The notes: a model not told the origin generated them from the sequence alone. Positions 41,174 through 51,102 are shown, numbered from the stretch's first letter. The stretch is 64,000 nt of DNA from Amycolatopsis sp. QT-25 (GCF_029369745.1 NZ_CP120210.1:4836001-4900000); one strand, 5' to 3'. Translations and numbers: made by a program.

Positions 41174-42172
41174 ATGGCGGACATGACCGCTGTACCGTCC
41201 GTCTCCCCGGCAAACGACCCGTCCGGGCAGGAACGCGCGCTGCCCTTCGTGGTGACTCCCGGCCAAGGCGAGGCCAAGGACGTCGCCTCACTCCCGGCCC
41301 GCCGCACCGCGATCCGGGACCGGCTGCTCGAACACGGCGCCGTGTTGCTGCGCGGGTTCGACGTCGACGACGTCGACGGGTTCGACACCACCGTCCGCGC
41401 GCTGGCGGGCCCGCCGCTGACCTATCAGGAGCGTTCCTCGCCCCGCAGCACGATCAAGGGGCAGGTGTACACCTCGACGGACTACCCGGAAGCCGAGGAG
41501 ATCTTCCTGCACAACGAGAACTCCTACCAGGCCGCCTGGCCGCTGAGCCTGTTCTTCTACTGCGTGCGGCCTCCGGACACCCTCGGCGCGACGCCGCTCG
41601 CCGACACCCGGCGGATCCTCGCGGCGATCGACCCCGCCGTACGGGCGGAGTTCGAGGCCAGGGGCTGGATGGTGACACGGAACTTCACCGACTCGTTCGG
41701 GTTGCCGTGGCAGCAGACGTTCAACACCACCGACCGCGACGAGGTCACGGCCTACTGCGCGCGCAACGGTGTCGAGACCGAGTGGCTCGACCGGAACGGG
41801 CTGCGCACCAGGGCCCGGCGCCAGGCCGTGCACCGGCACCCGGTCACGGGCGAGGCCGTGTGGTTCAACCACCTCACGTTCTTCCACGTCACCACGCTGG
41901 CCGAGGACGTCTGCGCCGGGTTGCGCGCCATGCTCGCCGAGGAAGACCTGCCGACCAACACCTACTACGGCGACGGGGGCACCATCCCCGACGAGGTCGT
42001 GGCTCACCTGCGGGACTGCTATCGGACCGCGTCCCGGCGCTTCGACTGGCAGCGCGGCGACGTGCTGATGGTCGACAACATGCTCTCCTCGCACGGCCGT
42101 GAACCGTTCACCGGTCCCCGGAAGATCGCCGTGGCCATGGCCGAACCCTCGACCGGCGAAAACGGTCGGTAG
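41174..42172 (+). CDS. SyrP-like Fe(II)/2-oxoglutarate dioxygenase (first copy)
   Basis: 332 residues from ATG 41174 (41183 is an alternative). TauD fold with iron ligands in LHNENSY (H-x-E) and SSHGREP (distal His), and the 2-oxoglutarate Arg in GPRKIAVAM. SyrP/AsnO-type enzymes hydroxylate amino acids, often while bound to a carrier protein. It lies 22 bases before the NRPS gene and in one operon with a free A domain and a free carrier protein, so a carrier-bound substrate is plausible. A paralogue is at 51103. Substrate unknown. Confidence 0.88.
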   Translation: MADMTAVPSVSPANDPSGQERALPFVVTPGQGEAKDVASLPARRTAIRDRLLEHGAVLLRGFDVDDVDGFDTTVRALAGPPLTYQERSSPRSTIKGQVYTSTDYPEAEEIFLHNENSYQAAWPLSLFFYCVRPPDTLGATPLADTRRILAAIDPAVRAEFEARGWMVTRNFTDSFGLPWQQTFNTTDRDEVTAYCARNGVETEWLDRNGLRTRARRQAVHRHPVTGEAVWFNHLTFFHVTTLAEDVCAGLRAMLAEEDLPTNTYYGDGGTIPDEVVAHLRDCYRTASRRFDWQRGDVLMVDNMLSSHGREPFTGPRKIAVAMAEPSTGENGR

Positions 42173-42194
42173 CACCGGACACGAAAGGCTGGCC

Positions 42195-45100
42195 ATGGTG
42201 GAAAGCGGGGACGTCCACCCGTTGTCGTCGGCGCAGGAACAGCTGTGGTTCATCGATCAGCTGCGTTCCGGCGCGGCCATCGAGCATCTGCTGTCGGCGA
42301 CCCTGCGGTTGCGCGGCGACCTCGACGTCGAGGCCCTGACCGCGGCGTTGACGAAGATCGCGGCACGGCACGCGGTATTACGGTCCCGGTTCGACACGGT
42401 GACCGGTACCGCGGTGCGGATCGTCAAGGATCCCGCGCCGGTCGAACCGGCCAATGTGGACCTCACGGGGCTGCCGCCCGGTGACCGGGAAGCGAGTCTG
42501 CGGGAGATCCGGCTGCGCGATCTGCGCACCCCGATCGACCTGCGCACGGAACCGCCGTGGCGGGTCACGCTGGTCCGGCTCGCCGAAGACGAGGCGGCCC
42601 TGGTGATCGCCGTGCACCACATCGCCTTCGACGGCTTGTCCTGGAGCGTGCTGGCGAGGGAGCTCGACGCGTTCTACGGAGCGGCGGAGCTGCCGGAGCC
42701 GGGCCTTCAGTATCACGAAGCCCTGCGCCGCCACGAGCGGAAGGCCACCGACGGCGGGCTCGCGTACTGGGTGGACCGGCTGGCCGGACTCGGCCCGCTC
42801 GAACTGCCCACCGACCGGCCCCGGCCCGCCCGGTGGGCGGCCGACGGCGACTGTGCCGACTTCGTCGTGCCCTCCGCCCTGGCCGCGAAGCTGCGGGAGC
42901 TCGGCCGCACCCATCGCGCGACCCCGTTCATGGTGTACCTGGCCGCCTACCAGCTCCTGCTCTCCCGCTACGCGGGCCAGGACGACATCGCCGTCGGCGT
43001 CTCGGTCTCCACCAGGCGTCCGGACGAGTTGTCCCTGATCGGGATGTTCCTCACCACACTGGTGCTGCGTGGTGATCTGTCCGGCACACCGTCCTTCGCG
43101 GAAATCCTGGGGCAGGTGAGGAAGTCCGCCCTCGAGGCGTACGCGCACCAGGACGTGCCGTTCGATCAGGTGATCACCCGGCTGGAGCCGGACCGCGACC
43201 CGTCCCGGAACCCGGTGTTCCAGGCCGGGATGGCCTGGTATGACGCCCGTCGCCGGCCCTACCGGCTGCCCGGTCTCGACGTCTCGTTGTGCCCGCCGCT
43301 GTGGGCGGCCTCGGCCTTCGACCTGTCGCTGCACCTGGCCCAGTTCGCCGACGGCTCGGTACAGGGTCAGCTCATCTTTCCGACGAGCCTGTTCGACCGT
43401 GCCAGGATCGACCGGATGGCCGCCAACTACCTGCGGCTGCTCGAAGAGATCACCGCCGCGCCGGAGGGCCCGGCACCGCTGCTCGAACTGGTCGCGGAAG
43501 CCGAACAGGACCGGTTGCGGTCCTTCGGCACGGGCACGACCGAGCCGGCCGGGCGGTCCTTGCCGGAGCTGTTCTTCGACCAGGCGGCACGATCCCCCGC
43601 ATCCGTGGCTGTGCTGTCCGATGTGGACGAAGTGAGCTACGGCGAACTCGCCGCGCGCGTCGACGCCTTGGCCGGTCACCTGCGACAGCACGGCGTCGGC
43701 ACGGAGACCCCCGTCGGCGTCGCGCTGGACCGCGGCACCGATCTGGTCGTCGCGTTGCTGGCGATCCTCACCGCGGGCGGCACCTATGTCCCGCTGCCAC
43801 CGGACCATCCGGCCGGACGTCTTCACCAGATCGTCGCCGACACCGGTGCCACGCTGGTGCTGTCGCACTCCACTGTGGACGTCCGACTGCCGGACACCCT
43901 CACCCGGATCGATCTTGACGGGCATCGGGACACCATCGCCCGTCACACCCTCGCCGAACGCCCGGTGATCCACGGCGCGCAGATCGCCTACGTCGTACAC
44001 ACCTCGGGTTCGACCGGCACCCCCAAGGGTGTCGCCGTCACCCACGGCGGCATCCGCAATCGGGTCCTGTGGTCGGTCCGCACCCAGCTCACCGCCGCGG
44101 ACCGTGTCCTGCAGAAGACCACGATCGGGTTCGACGCCTCGCTGTGGGAACTGCTGGCGCCGTTCGCCGCCGGTGCCACGCTGGTCATGGCGCCGCCTGG
44201 CGCCCACCGGGATCCCGCCGCGATGGCGGGGGCGATCGTCCGGCACGGCGCCACGATCCTGCAACTCGTCCCCTCGGTCCTGCGCCTGCTGCTCGACGAG
44301 CCCGGCTTCGCCGAATGCGCGTCGTTGCGCCTGGTCTGCTCGGCAGGTGAGGCACTGCCGGCTTCGCTGTGCCGTCGCCTGACCGCGCTGCTCGACGTGG
44401 AGGTGGAAAACACCTACGGCCCGACGGAATGCGCCATCGACGTCACCGCGTGGCGGTACCGGCGTGAAGGCGAGGACGGCACCGTGCCCATCGGCACGCC
44501 CTTGTCGGGAACCCGGGTGTTCGTCGTGGACGCCTCGGATCGGCTCGTGCCGATCGGGGTGCCGGGTGAGCTGTGCGTCAGCGGCGCCGGCCTCGCCCGC
44601 GGCTACGTCGATCGCCCGTCTCAGACGGCCCGCCAGTTCACCCCGCATCCCTACCCCTCGGTTCCCGGCGAACGCTGGTACCGCACCGGCGATCTGGTTC
44701 GCTGGCGACAGGACGGAGTGCTGGAGTTCGTCGGCCGCGTCGACGACCAGGTCAAGATCGGCGGCGTGCGGATCGAGCCAGCCGAGATCGAGGCCGCGCT
44801 GTGCGCGCATCCGGGTGTCGCGGCGGCCGCCGTCGTCCCCCACTGGACTCCAGCCGGGGACACCACTCTCGTCGCCTACGCGGTTCCCGCCGACGGGCCC
44901 CTGCCCGCCGACCTTCGCGAACACCTGGCCGCGCGGTTGCCCGCACCCATGCTCCCGCGGGCCGTCCACGCCCTCGACGCACTCCCACTCGGTCCGAACG
45001 GCAAACTCGACCGCGCCGCGCTGCCCGCGCCGGACAGCGCCCCCGAGTCCACTTCGGACGATCGCACGGCTCCGCACACACCGACCGAAGAGCTGGTCGC

Positions 45101-48100
45101 CACCGCGATGGCCGAACTGCTCGGGGTCGATCACGTCGGCGTCCGCGCCGACTTCTTCGCCCTCGGCGGCCACTCGCTGCTCGCGATCCGGCTCGTGCTG
45201 AGACTCCGGCGTGAGTTCGGTGATGAGCTGACGGTCGGCGAGCTGTTCGACGACCGGACCGTCGAACGGCTCGCCGCCCGGCTCGACGCGAGCACCACCG
45301 GCACCGCCCCCTCGGTGATCCGGCCGGTCCCGCGCGACCGGAACCTGCCGTTGTCGTTCGCCCAGCAGCGGATGTGGTTCCTCGACCAGCTCGACCCGGG
45401 CAGCGTCGAGTACCTGATCCCCTTGGCCTTGCGGCTTTCCGGCCCGCTCTCCGTCGAGACGTTCCGGGCCGCGCTGGACCGGCTCGCCGCCCGGCACGAG
45501 GTGCTGCGCACCCGTTACGCCGACCAGGACGGCGAACCCGTGCAGATCGTCGACCCGCCGGGACCGGTCGCGTTCCGTCTCGTGGACCTGACCGGCGAGC
45601 CCGCCGCGGCGCGCGAGCTGCTGGGCCGGGTTTCGGGCCGTCCGTTCGACCTCGAACGCGAGCACCCGCTGCGCGTCACCGTGATCCGGGTGGCCGAAGA
45701 CGAGCATCTCGTCGCGCTGACCCTGCACCACATCGCCTTCGACGCCTGGTCGATGGCCATCCTGTTCCGGGACCTGAACGAGCCCCACGGTCAGGCGCCG
45801 CCCCTCCAGTACGCCGACTTCGCCGCCTGGCAGCGATCCGAACGGTCCCTCGAGGACATGGCGGACCAGCTCCGGTACTGGCGCGGCAGGCTCGCCGGGC
45901 TCACCCCGGTCGAACTGACCACCGACCGGCCGCGCCCGGCGCAGCGTGACCCGCGCGGGGACACCGTTTCGGTCACCGTCCCGGTGCCGGTCGCCCGTGC
46001 GGTGACCGAGCTGGCCGCCCGGCAGGGCGCGACACCGTTCATGACGATGCTGGCCGCGTTCCACGTGCTGCTCGGCCGCTACACCGGGCGCACCGACGTC
46101 TCGGTCGGCACACCGGTGGCGGGCCGCACCCGGCAAGAGACCGAGGAATTGCTGGGCCTCTTCACCAACACCTTGGTCCTGCGGGCCGACCTGTCCGGCT
46201 CGCCGACCTTCACCGAGCTGCTCGACCGGGTGCGGCGTGGCTGCACCGAAGCGTTCGCCCATCAGGACCTGCCGTTCGAGCACCTCGTCGACGCGTTGCA
46301 GCCGGACCGGGACCTGTCGCGGAACCCGCTTTTCCAGATCATGTTCGAGCTGGAAAATCTGGAGAACAGGCCGGGCACCCTGTGCGGCACCGCCGTCCGG
46401 CCGATCCCGGCGGGCGCCTCGGTGGCCAAGTTCGACCTCACCGTGTCCGTCCAGCAACGCGACGGCGGCGAGCTGCGTTGTGTCTTCGAGTACGCGACCA
46501 GCCTGTTCGACCGCGCGACCATCGAGCGGATGGCGGGGCACTACCTGCGTCTGCTGGCCGACATCGGAGCCTCCCCGGATCGCGAGCCGGCCGAGTTGGA
46601 GGTCCTCGCCGACGACGAACGCCGGCGCCTGCTGCACGACTGGTCCGACCCGGATGGCGAGCGACTGTCCACGTTGGACCCGACCGGCGAATACCCGTTG
46701 TGCGTACCCGAGTTGGTCGAGCGACAGGCGGCACGCCGTCCCGACGCCGTGGCCGTGGTCTGCGGTGGTCAGCGGCTGAGCTATGCCGAGCTGAACGCGC
46801 GCGCCAACCGGCTCGCGCGGGTGCTGCGGTCACGCGGGGCCGGACCGGAGACCGTCGTCGGGGTCTGCCTGGAGCGTTCGCTCGACGCGGTGGTGGTCCT
46901 GCTGGGCGTGCTCAAATCGGGCGGTGTGTACGCCCCGTTCGACCCGAGGCACCCCGCGGAACGGCTGGGCTTCATGCTCGCCGACGCCGGCGTACGGCTC
47001 GTGGTGACCACCCGCGAGTTCTCCGGGCGTTTCGGCGACCACGAGGAACTGGTCGTAGACGGCGTCGAGTGGTCCGACGGTGACGCCACGAACCTGGACG
47101 TCCGGCCGGATCCGCGCACGCTGGCCTACCTCATCTACACCTCCGGCTCGACCGGGCGCCCCAAGGGCGTCATGACCGAGCACCGGTCCTACGCCCACCA
47201 CTGCCGCGTGATCGCGGACGCCTACACCATCGGCTCCGACGACCGGGTGGTCCTGTTGTCCGCGCTCACCTTCGACGTGTCCATGGACCAGATCGGCGCG
47301 ACCCTGCTCGCCGGCGCGACGATCGTGGTGAGCGACCCGCTGTTCTGGACCCCGGCCGAACTGCCCGCCAGGCTGGCCGAGCACGGGGTGACGATCATCG
47401 ACACGACGCCCGCCTACTACCGCGAGGCGATGCGTTACGGCCCGGATCTGCTGGCAGGACTGCGCTTGATGAACGTCGGCGCCGACGTGGTCACGGTGGA
47501 CGACGCGCGGATGTGGGCGGAATCCGGCCTGCCGGGACGGTTCCTGTGCAGCTACGGGCCGACGGAGGCGACCATCTGCTCGGTACTGCACCCGGTGACC
47601 GGCGGCCTCGACGGCCTGCCCTCGGGCGCCGCGATGCCACTCGGCCGGCCGGTCGCGGGCACCCGCGCCTACGTCGTGGACGCCGAACTCCGCCTGGTTC
47701 CCACCGGGGTACCCGGCGAGCTGTGCCTCGGCGGGGTCCGGCTGGCCCGCGGCTACCACAACGACACCGCCCGCACCGCCGAACGGTTCGTCCCGGATCC
47801 GTTCGGCCCGCCGGGAGCGCGGCTCTACCGCACGGGTGACCTGGTGCGGCACCGTCCGGACGGGACGATCGAGTTCCTCGGGCGCATCGACCAGCAGGTC
47901 AAGATCCGCGGCCTCCGCCTCGAACTCGGAGAGGTCGAGGCGGCCCTGCTGCGGCACCCGGACGTGGACGCGGCCGTGGTGGTCACCACGGCGGACCCGG
48001 CGGGCGAGCCGCTGCTGGCCGCCTACGTGGTCGGCGAGCCCGGCGCGGAGGCGTTGCGCGAACATCTGCGCACCCTCCTGCCGGAGTACATGGTCCCGAC

Positions 48101-48500
48101 ACGCTGGGCGAAACTCCCCGCCCTGCCGCTGACGGCGAGCGGGAAGGTCGACCGGAAGGCCTTGCCCGCGGCGGAGCCGACCGCGTCCGGTACCGGCCCG
48201 GCCGAGGCGCCCCGAAACCCTGCCGAGCAGCTCATCACCGAGATCTGGTGCGAGGTGCTCGGTGTGGACCGCGTCGGGGTGACGGACGACTTCTTCGCGC
48301 TGGGCGGGCATTCGCTGCTGGCCACCCGCGTCCTCGCCCGGCTGCGGAGCGCGTTCGCCGTGGAGCTCCCGCTGCGTCGCCTGTTCGAAGCCACCACGGT
48401 CGCCGAGCTGGCCAGGGCGGTGACCCAGGCTCTCGAAGACGAGATCGCCGGGCTCTCCGACGCCGAGGTGGCGCAACTGCTGGCAGGCGAGCCGACATGA
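42195..48500 (+). CDS. Two-module NRPS, C-A-PCP-C-A-PCP
   Basis: 2101 residues from ATG 42195 (AAAGG upstream). C1 has HHIAFDG at about residue 141; A1 has HTSGSTG near 602 and specificity D-A-W-Q-C-A-T-I-D(K), closest to the Gln code I know (DAWQFGLIDK). PCP1 has GGHSLLA near 991. C2 has HHIAFDA near 1178 (final Gly is Ala). A2 has YTSGSTG near 1648 and an unusual code D-V-D-D-M-V-S-I-C(K), for which I know no substrate. PCP2 GGHSLLA is near 2037. There is no epimerase or TE, so the chain passes to another protein. The stop overlaps the next ATG. The long minus-strand frames over it are shadows. Confidence 0.95.
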   Translation: MVESGDVHPLSSAQEQLWFIDQLRSGAAIEHLLSATLRLRGDLDVEALTAALTKIAARHAVLRSRFDTVTGTAVRIVKDPAPVEPANVDLTGLPPGDREASLREIRLRDLRTPIDLRTEPPWRVTLVRLAEDEAALVIAVHHIAFDGLSWSVLARELDAFYGAAELPEPGLQYHEALRRHERKATDGGLAYWVDRLAGLGPLELPTDRPRPARWAADGDCADFVVPSALAAKLRELGRTHRATPFMVYLAAYQLLLSRYAGQDDIAVGVSVSTRRPDELSLIGMFLTTLVLRGDLSGTPSFAEILGQVRKSALEAYAHQDVPFDQVITRLEPDRDPSRNPVFQAGMAWYDARRRPYRLPGLDVSLCPPLWAASAFDLSLHLAQFADGSVQGQLIFPTSLFDRARIDRMAANYLRLLEEITAAPEGPAPLLELVAEAEQDRLRSFGTGTTEPAGRSLPELFFDQAARSPASVAVLSDVDEVSYGELAARVDALAGHLRQHGVGTETPVGVALDRGTDLVVALLAILTAGGTYVPLPPDHPAGRLHQIVADTGATLVLSHSTVDVRLPDTLTRIDLDGHRDTIARHTLAERPVIHGAQIAYVVHTSGSTGTPKGVAVTHGGIRNRVLWSVRTQLTAADRVLQKTTIGFDASLWELLAPFAAGATLVMAPPGAHRDPAAMAGAIVRHGATILQLVPSVLRLLLDEPGFAECASLRLVCSAGEALPASLCRRLTALLDVEVENTYGPTECAIDVTAWRYRREGEDGTVPIGTPLSGTRVFVVDASDRLVPIGVPGELCVSGAGLARGYVDRPSQTARQFTPHPYPSVPGERWYRTGDLVRWRQDGVLEFVGRVDDQVKIGGVRIEPAEIEAALCAHPGVAAAAVVPHWTPAGDTTLVAYAVPADGPLPADLREHLAARLPAPMLPRAVHALDALPLGPNGKLDRAALPAPDSAPESTSDDRTAPHTPTEELVATAMAELLGVDHVGVRADFFALGGHSLLAIRLVLRLRREFGDELTVGELFDDRTVERLAARLDASTTGTAPSVIRPVPRDRNLPLSFAQQRMWFLDQLDPGSVEYLIPLALRLSGPLSVETFRAALDRLAARHEVLRTRYADQDGEPVQIVDPPGPVAFRLVDLTGEPAAARELLGRVSGRPFDLEREHPLRVTVIRVAEDEHLVALTLHHIAFDAWSMAILFRDLNEPHGQAPPLQYADFAAWQRSERSLEDMADQLRYWRGRLAGLTPVELTTDRPRPAQRDPRGDTVSVTVPVPVARAVTELAARQGATPFMTMLAAFHVLLGRYTGRTDVSVGTPVAGRTRQETEELLGLFTNTLVLRADLSGSPTFTELLDRVRRGCTEAFAHQDLPFEHLVDALQPDRDLSRNPLFQIMFELENLENRPGTLCGTAVRPIPAGASVAKFDLTVSVQQRDGGELRCVFEYATSLFDRATIERMAGHYLRLLADIGASPDREPAELEVLADDERRRLLHDWSDPDGERLSTLDPTGEYPLCVPELVERQAARRPDAVAVVCGGQRLSYAELNARANRLARVLRSRGAGPETVVGVCLERSLDAVVVLLGVLKSGGVYAPFDPRHPAERLGFMLADAGVRLVVTTREFSGRFGDHEELVVDGVEWSDGDATNLDVRPDPRTLAYLIYTSGSTGRPKGVMTEHRSYAHHCRVIADAYTIGSDDRVVLLSALTFDVSMDQIGATLLAGATIVVSDPLFWTPAELPARLAEHGVTIIDTTPAYYREAMRYGPDLLAGLRLMNVGADVVTVDDARMWAESGLPGRFLCSYGPTEATICSVLHPVTGGLDGLPSGAAMPLGRPVAGTRAYVVDAELRLVPTGVPGELCLGGVRLARGYHNDTARTAERFVPDPFGPPGARLYRTGDLVRHRPDGTIEFLGRIDQQVKIRGLRLELGEVEAALLRHPDVDAAVVVTTADPAGEPLLAAYVVGEPGAEALREHLRTLLPEYMVPTRWAKLPALPLTASGKVDRKALPAAEPTASGTGPAEAPRNPAEQLITEIWCEVLGVDRVGVTDDFFALGGHSLLATRVLARLRSAFAVELPLRRLFEATTVAELARAVTQALEDEIAGLSDAEVAQLLAGEPT

Positions 48501-49993
48501 GTTTCGTCGACGACCTGTTCGCCCATCCCGCCGGGGCACCCGCGATCCGCACCCCGGACGGTCACCTGAGCTACGGGGAGCTGACCGACCGGATCCAGCG
48601 GCTCGCCCGGATCCTGGCAGGCCACGGGCTGGGACCCGAACGGGTGTGCGCCATCGCCGTCGGCCCCGGCGTGGACGCCGTGATCGCGATGGCCGCCGTG
48701 GCGCGGGCGGGCGGCGCGTTCCTCGCCCTCGACGCCGATCTCCCGCACGCACGGCTCGAAGCCATGTGCCGCACCGGCGGCGCGTGGATGCTGGTGACGA
48801 CGACGGTGCTCGCCGGACGGCTCTCACTGCCCACGACCGGCCCGGTCGTGCTGATCGACCGGCTCCCATCACCGGCCGCGGCGACGCGCTCGCCCGAGGT
48901 CACGCCGCGCACGCTCGCCTACGTCAGCCACACGTCCGGGTCGACCGGTGCGCCGAACGCCGTGCTGATCGAACACGGCGGCCTGCGGTCCTATCTGCGC
49001 GCGATCGGTACGGACAACGGGCTGGGGCCGGGAACGGTCACCTTGCAGGTGGCCCCGGTCGGTTACGACGCGTCGATCCGCGACGTGTTCGCGCCGCTCG
49101 TCGCCGGGGGCTGCGTGGTGCTGGTCCCCCGCGCCAGGCTGCTGCGGCCTGCCGAGTTCGCCGATACCGTGCGCGCTTTCGGCATCACCACGCTGCTCAG
49201 CGTGACCCCGACCTTCCTCGGCTTCCTGACCGGACACGAGGCCGCCGCGGCGGCGTTGCGGACGGTCGGGCTGATCGTCTCGAGCGGGGAGTCGCTGGTG
49301 CCGTTCCTGGCCTCCGGCGGCAGGCGGCTGCTGCCGGGCGGGCTGGTCAACCAGTACGGCCCGACCGAGTGCACGATGACCTCGACCCGGTACCCCGTCC
49401 CGCGCGACCCGGTGACGACGGCCGACGTGATCGGCACGCCGATCGACGGCGTGTCGGTGTGGCTGCTCGGTCCGGATCACCGGCCGGTACCCGACGGCGC
49501 CACCGGCGAACTCCACATCGGTGGTGTCGGTGTCGCACGCGGCTACGGCGGACGTCCCGCCCTGACCGCCGAACGGTTCGTCCCGGATCCGTTCGGCCCG
49601 CCGGGAGCGCGGCTGTACCGCACGGGGGACCTGGCCCGGCGACGCTCCGACGGCACCCTGGTGTACCTGGGCCGGATGGACCGCCAGCTCAAGATCCGCG
49701 GCCACCGGGTGGATCCCGCCGAGATCGAAGGCGCACTGCTGACCCATCCGGCCGTGACCGGCGCGGTCTTGACGGCGGACAAGGACGAACGAGGCCGGAT
49801 CTCCCTCAGCGCACACGTCGTAGGCGAACTGGCCGACGTCCCGGACACCGCGCTGCGCGCCCACCTGGCCGAAACCCTGCCGCCGCACATGATGCCGCGC
49901 CGCTTCGTCCGCATCGCCCGCGTACCCACCACCCACAGCGGCAAGATCGACCGAGCCGTACTGACCCGGACCGACGAGAACGGATCACCATGA
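48497..49993 (+). CDS. Stand-alone NRPS adenylation domain with altered A3 motif
   Basis: 498 residues from ATG 48497, overlapping the NRPS stop (ATGA). It is a complete A domain: HTSGSTGAPNAV (A3; the usual Lys-Gly is Asn-Ala), VGYDASIRDVF (A4), NQYGPTEC (A5), YRTGDLARR (A7) and the A10 Lys in THSGKIDRAV. Code D-A-R-S-V-S-Q-M-T(K), not one I recognise. The next gene encodes a free PCP, so the pair probably loads one residue in trans for hydroxylation or transfer. Confidence 0.92.
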   Translation: MSFVDDLFAHPAGAPAIRTPDGHLSYGELTDRIQRLARILAGHGLGPERVCAIAVGPGVDAVIAMAAVARAGGAFLALDADLPHARLEAMCRTGGAWMLVTTTVLAGRLSLPTTGPVVLIDRLPSPAAATRSPEVTPRTLAYVSHTSGSTGAPNAVLIEHGGLRSYLRAIGTDNGLGPGTVTLQVAPVGYDASIRDVFAPLVAGGCVVLVPRARLLRPAEFADTVRAFGITTLLSVTPTFLGFLTGHEAAAAALRTVGLIVSSGESLVPFLASGGRRLLPGGLVNQYGPTECTMTSTRYPVPRDPVTTADVIGTPIDGVSVWLLGPDHRPVPDGATGELHIGGVGVARGYGGRPALTAERFVPDPFGPPGARLYRTGDLARRRSDGTLVYLGRMDRQLKIRGHRVDPAEIEGALLTHPAVTGAVLTADKDERGRISLSAHVVGELADVPDTALRAHLAETLPPHMMPRRFVRIARVPTTHSGKIDRAVLTRTDENGSP

Positions 49994-50235
49994 CCACCAC
50001 CCGCGGCCTGCCCGAGCTGATCGTGTCGCTGTACCGCGATTCCCTTGGCGACGACACCTTGGACGCCGACAGCGACTTCTTCGAGTCCAACGGGGACTCA
50101 CTGGCCGCTTTCCAGATCACCGCGGGCCTGCAGGACGCCCTCGGGATCGAGGTCTCGGTCGCCCTCGTCTTCGCTTATCCGTCCCCGGCGGACCTGGCGG
50201 CCGTCCTCGCTTCGGACCGGCAAGAGCTTTCCTGA
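49990..50235 (+). CDS. Free-standing peptidyl carrier protein
   Basis: 81 residues from ATG 49990, overlapping the A-domain stop. DFFESNGDSLAAFQI carries the phosphopantetheine Ser (GDS), with the expected LPELIVSLYRDSLGD helix before it and VFAYPSPADLA after it. Partner of the adenylation protein at 48497; SyrP-type dioxygenases commonly act on such carrier-bound amino acids. Confidence 0.92.
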   Translation: MTTTRGLPELIVSLYRDSLGDDTLDADSDFFESNGDSLAAFQITAGLQDALGIEVSVALVFAYPSPADLAAVLASDRQELS

Positions 50236-50783
50236 GTACGTGGCGGATCGTTCGGCCCGGAGCCGATCGACCTGCCACTCACGGCACTTCCTTTCGCGCC
50301 GTCGCGAGGAGGACCGGGTCACGTTGGTCATGAATGGCGATTCGGGCTGAAGCCAATCAGGTCTCAGGTACCTACCGTCGGGCGGCACGCGTGCTCCGAC
50401 GGACGACACCGGTGATTGGATGGACGACACGCGTGTCCAGCCGGACGACTCGCGGCAGGACCGGTCGCTTCGCGTGTCGCCCATCCAGTCACGCGCGTCG
50501 TCCGTCGGAGCACAGGTGTCGTCCACTCAGTCACGCGAAACCGACTCGGCTGGGTGGCGACTGGCGTTTCGGGTTCTATCGAGGGGTACGGAAAACTTGA
50601 CTTCATGAAGTCGGAAGCAGGCGCGAAATCACTGAAGGGAGCTGATGCGCCTCATAGTCCACAACGGACATAACGCCTCTCTGCGCGCCGCTTCAAGGGC
50701 TTTGCCTGAGGTCGCAAGTGGTAACGATCGCCCTAACGACACTTATCCCTCACGACCCCCGTGCCCCGTAGTTCTCTCTCGCG
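50236..50783. other. Gene-free stretch with repeats
   Basis: No supported gene between the carrier-protein gene and the palindrome at 50784. It holds the large imperfect inverted repeat at 50391-50513 and a GAATGGCGATTCGGG element (about 50334) related to the GAGTGGCGTTTCGGG repeat at 63149. Short frames here are not supported. Confidence 0.6.
50391..50513. repeat. Large imperfect inverted repeat, 43-bp arms
   Basis: Arms 50391-50433 and 50471-50513 begin and end with GTGCTCCGACGGACGAC / GTCGTCCGTCGGAGCAC and differ at about five positions, around a 37-base loop that itself pairs (GTCC-AGCC-GGAC). A further partial copy of the right arm (GTGTCGTCCACTCAGTCACGCG) follows at about 50517-50538. 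It may be a structured RNA or a non-coding mobile repeat. Confidence 0.75.
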
Positions 50784-50844
50784 GGGGTACATGAAGGCCC
50801 CCTTCCTTGCGCCTAGCGCAAGGAAGGGGGCCTTCATGTACCCC
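50784..50844. repeat. Perfect 29-bp-arm palindrome, intact relative of the phage attB
   Basis: Arms 50784-50812 and 50816-50844 are perfectly complementary around CTA. Their TACATGAAGGCCCCCTTCC / GGAAGGGGGCCTTCATGTA parts equal the halves now at attL and attR. It lies between the convergent ends of the carrier-protein and second dioxygenase genes, as the att copy did between MFS and sbnA. Likely bidirectional terminator; bases 50845-51102 hold no gene. Confidence 0.9.
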
Positions 50845-51102
50845 AAGGTCGCCCCCGGGCGCACCGGCGCAGCCGACGAAACCTCCGCGCGAGGCTACGC
50901 ATGGACGGTAATGGGTCAGACCCCGGCGATAGGGCCTTCAAAGCTTTGGCGGCCTGACACGTTTGGCTTACCCCTCAATAACCCGAATCGCCACTCACGC
51001 CCCCTTGACGAGTGCGGTCCGTGCGACGCACCCAAGACCGCCCGCCGTTCGGTCCAGGTCACCGATCACCGCTGAGCCGTAGCCTGCAATGGCCGATCCG
51101 GG

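Noticed and set aside
42378..46637. A 1419-codon open frame on the minus strand over the NRPS gene (and others such as 46830-48872 and plus-strand 55111-58095)
   Set aside because: The composition is Arg/Gly/Val/His/Gln-rich without domains and sits exactly over real NRPS coding on the other strand; GC-rich codon bias produces such long antisense frames.
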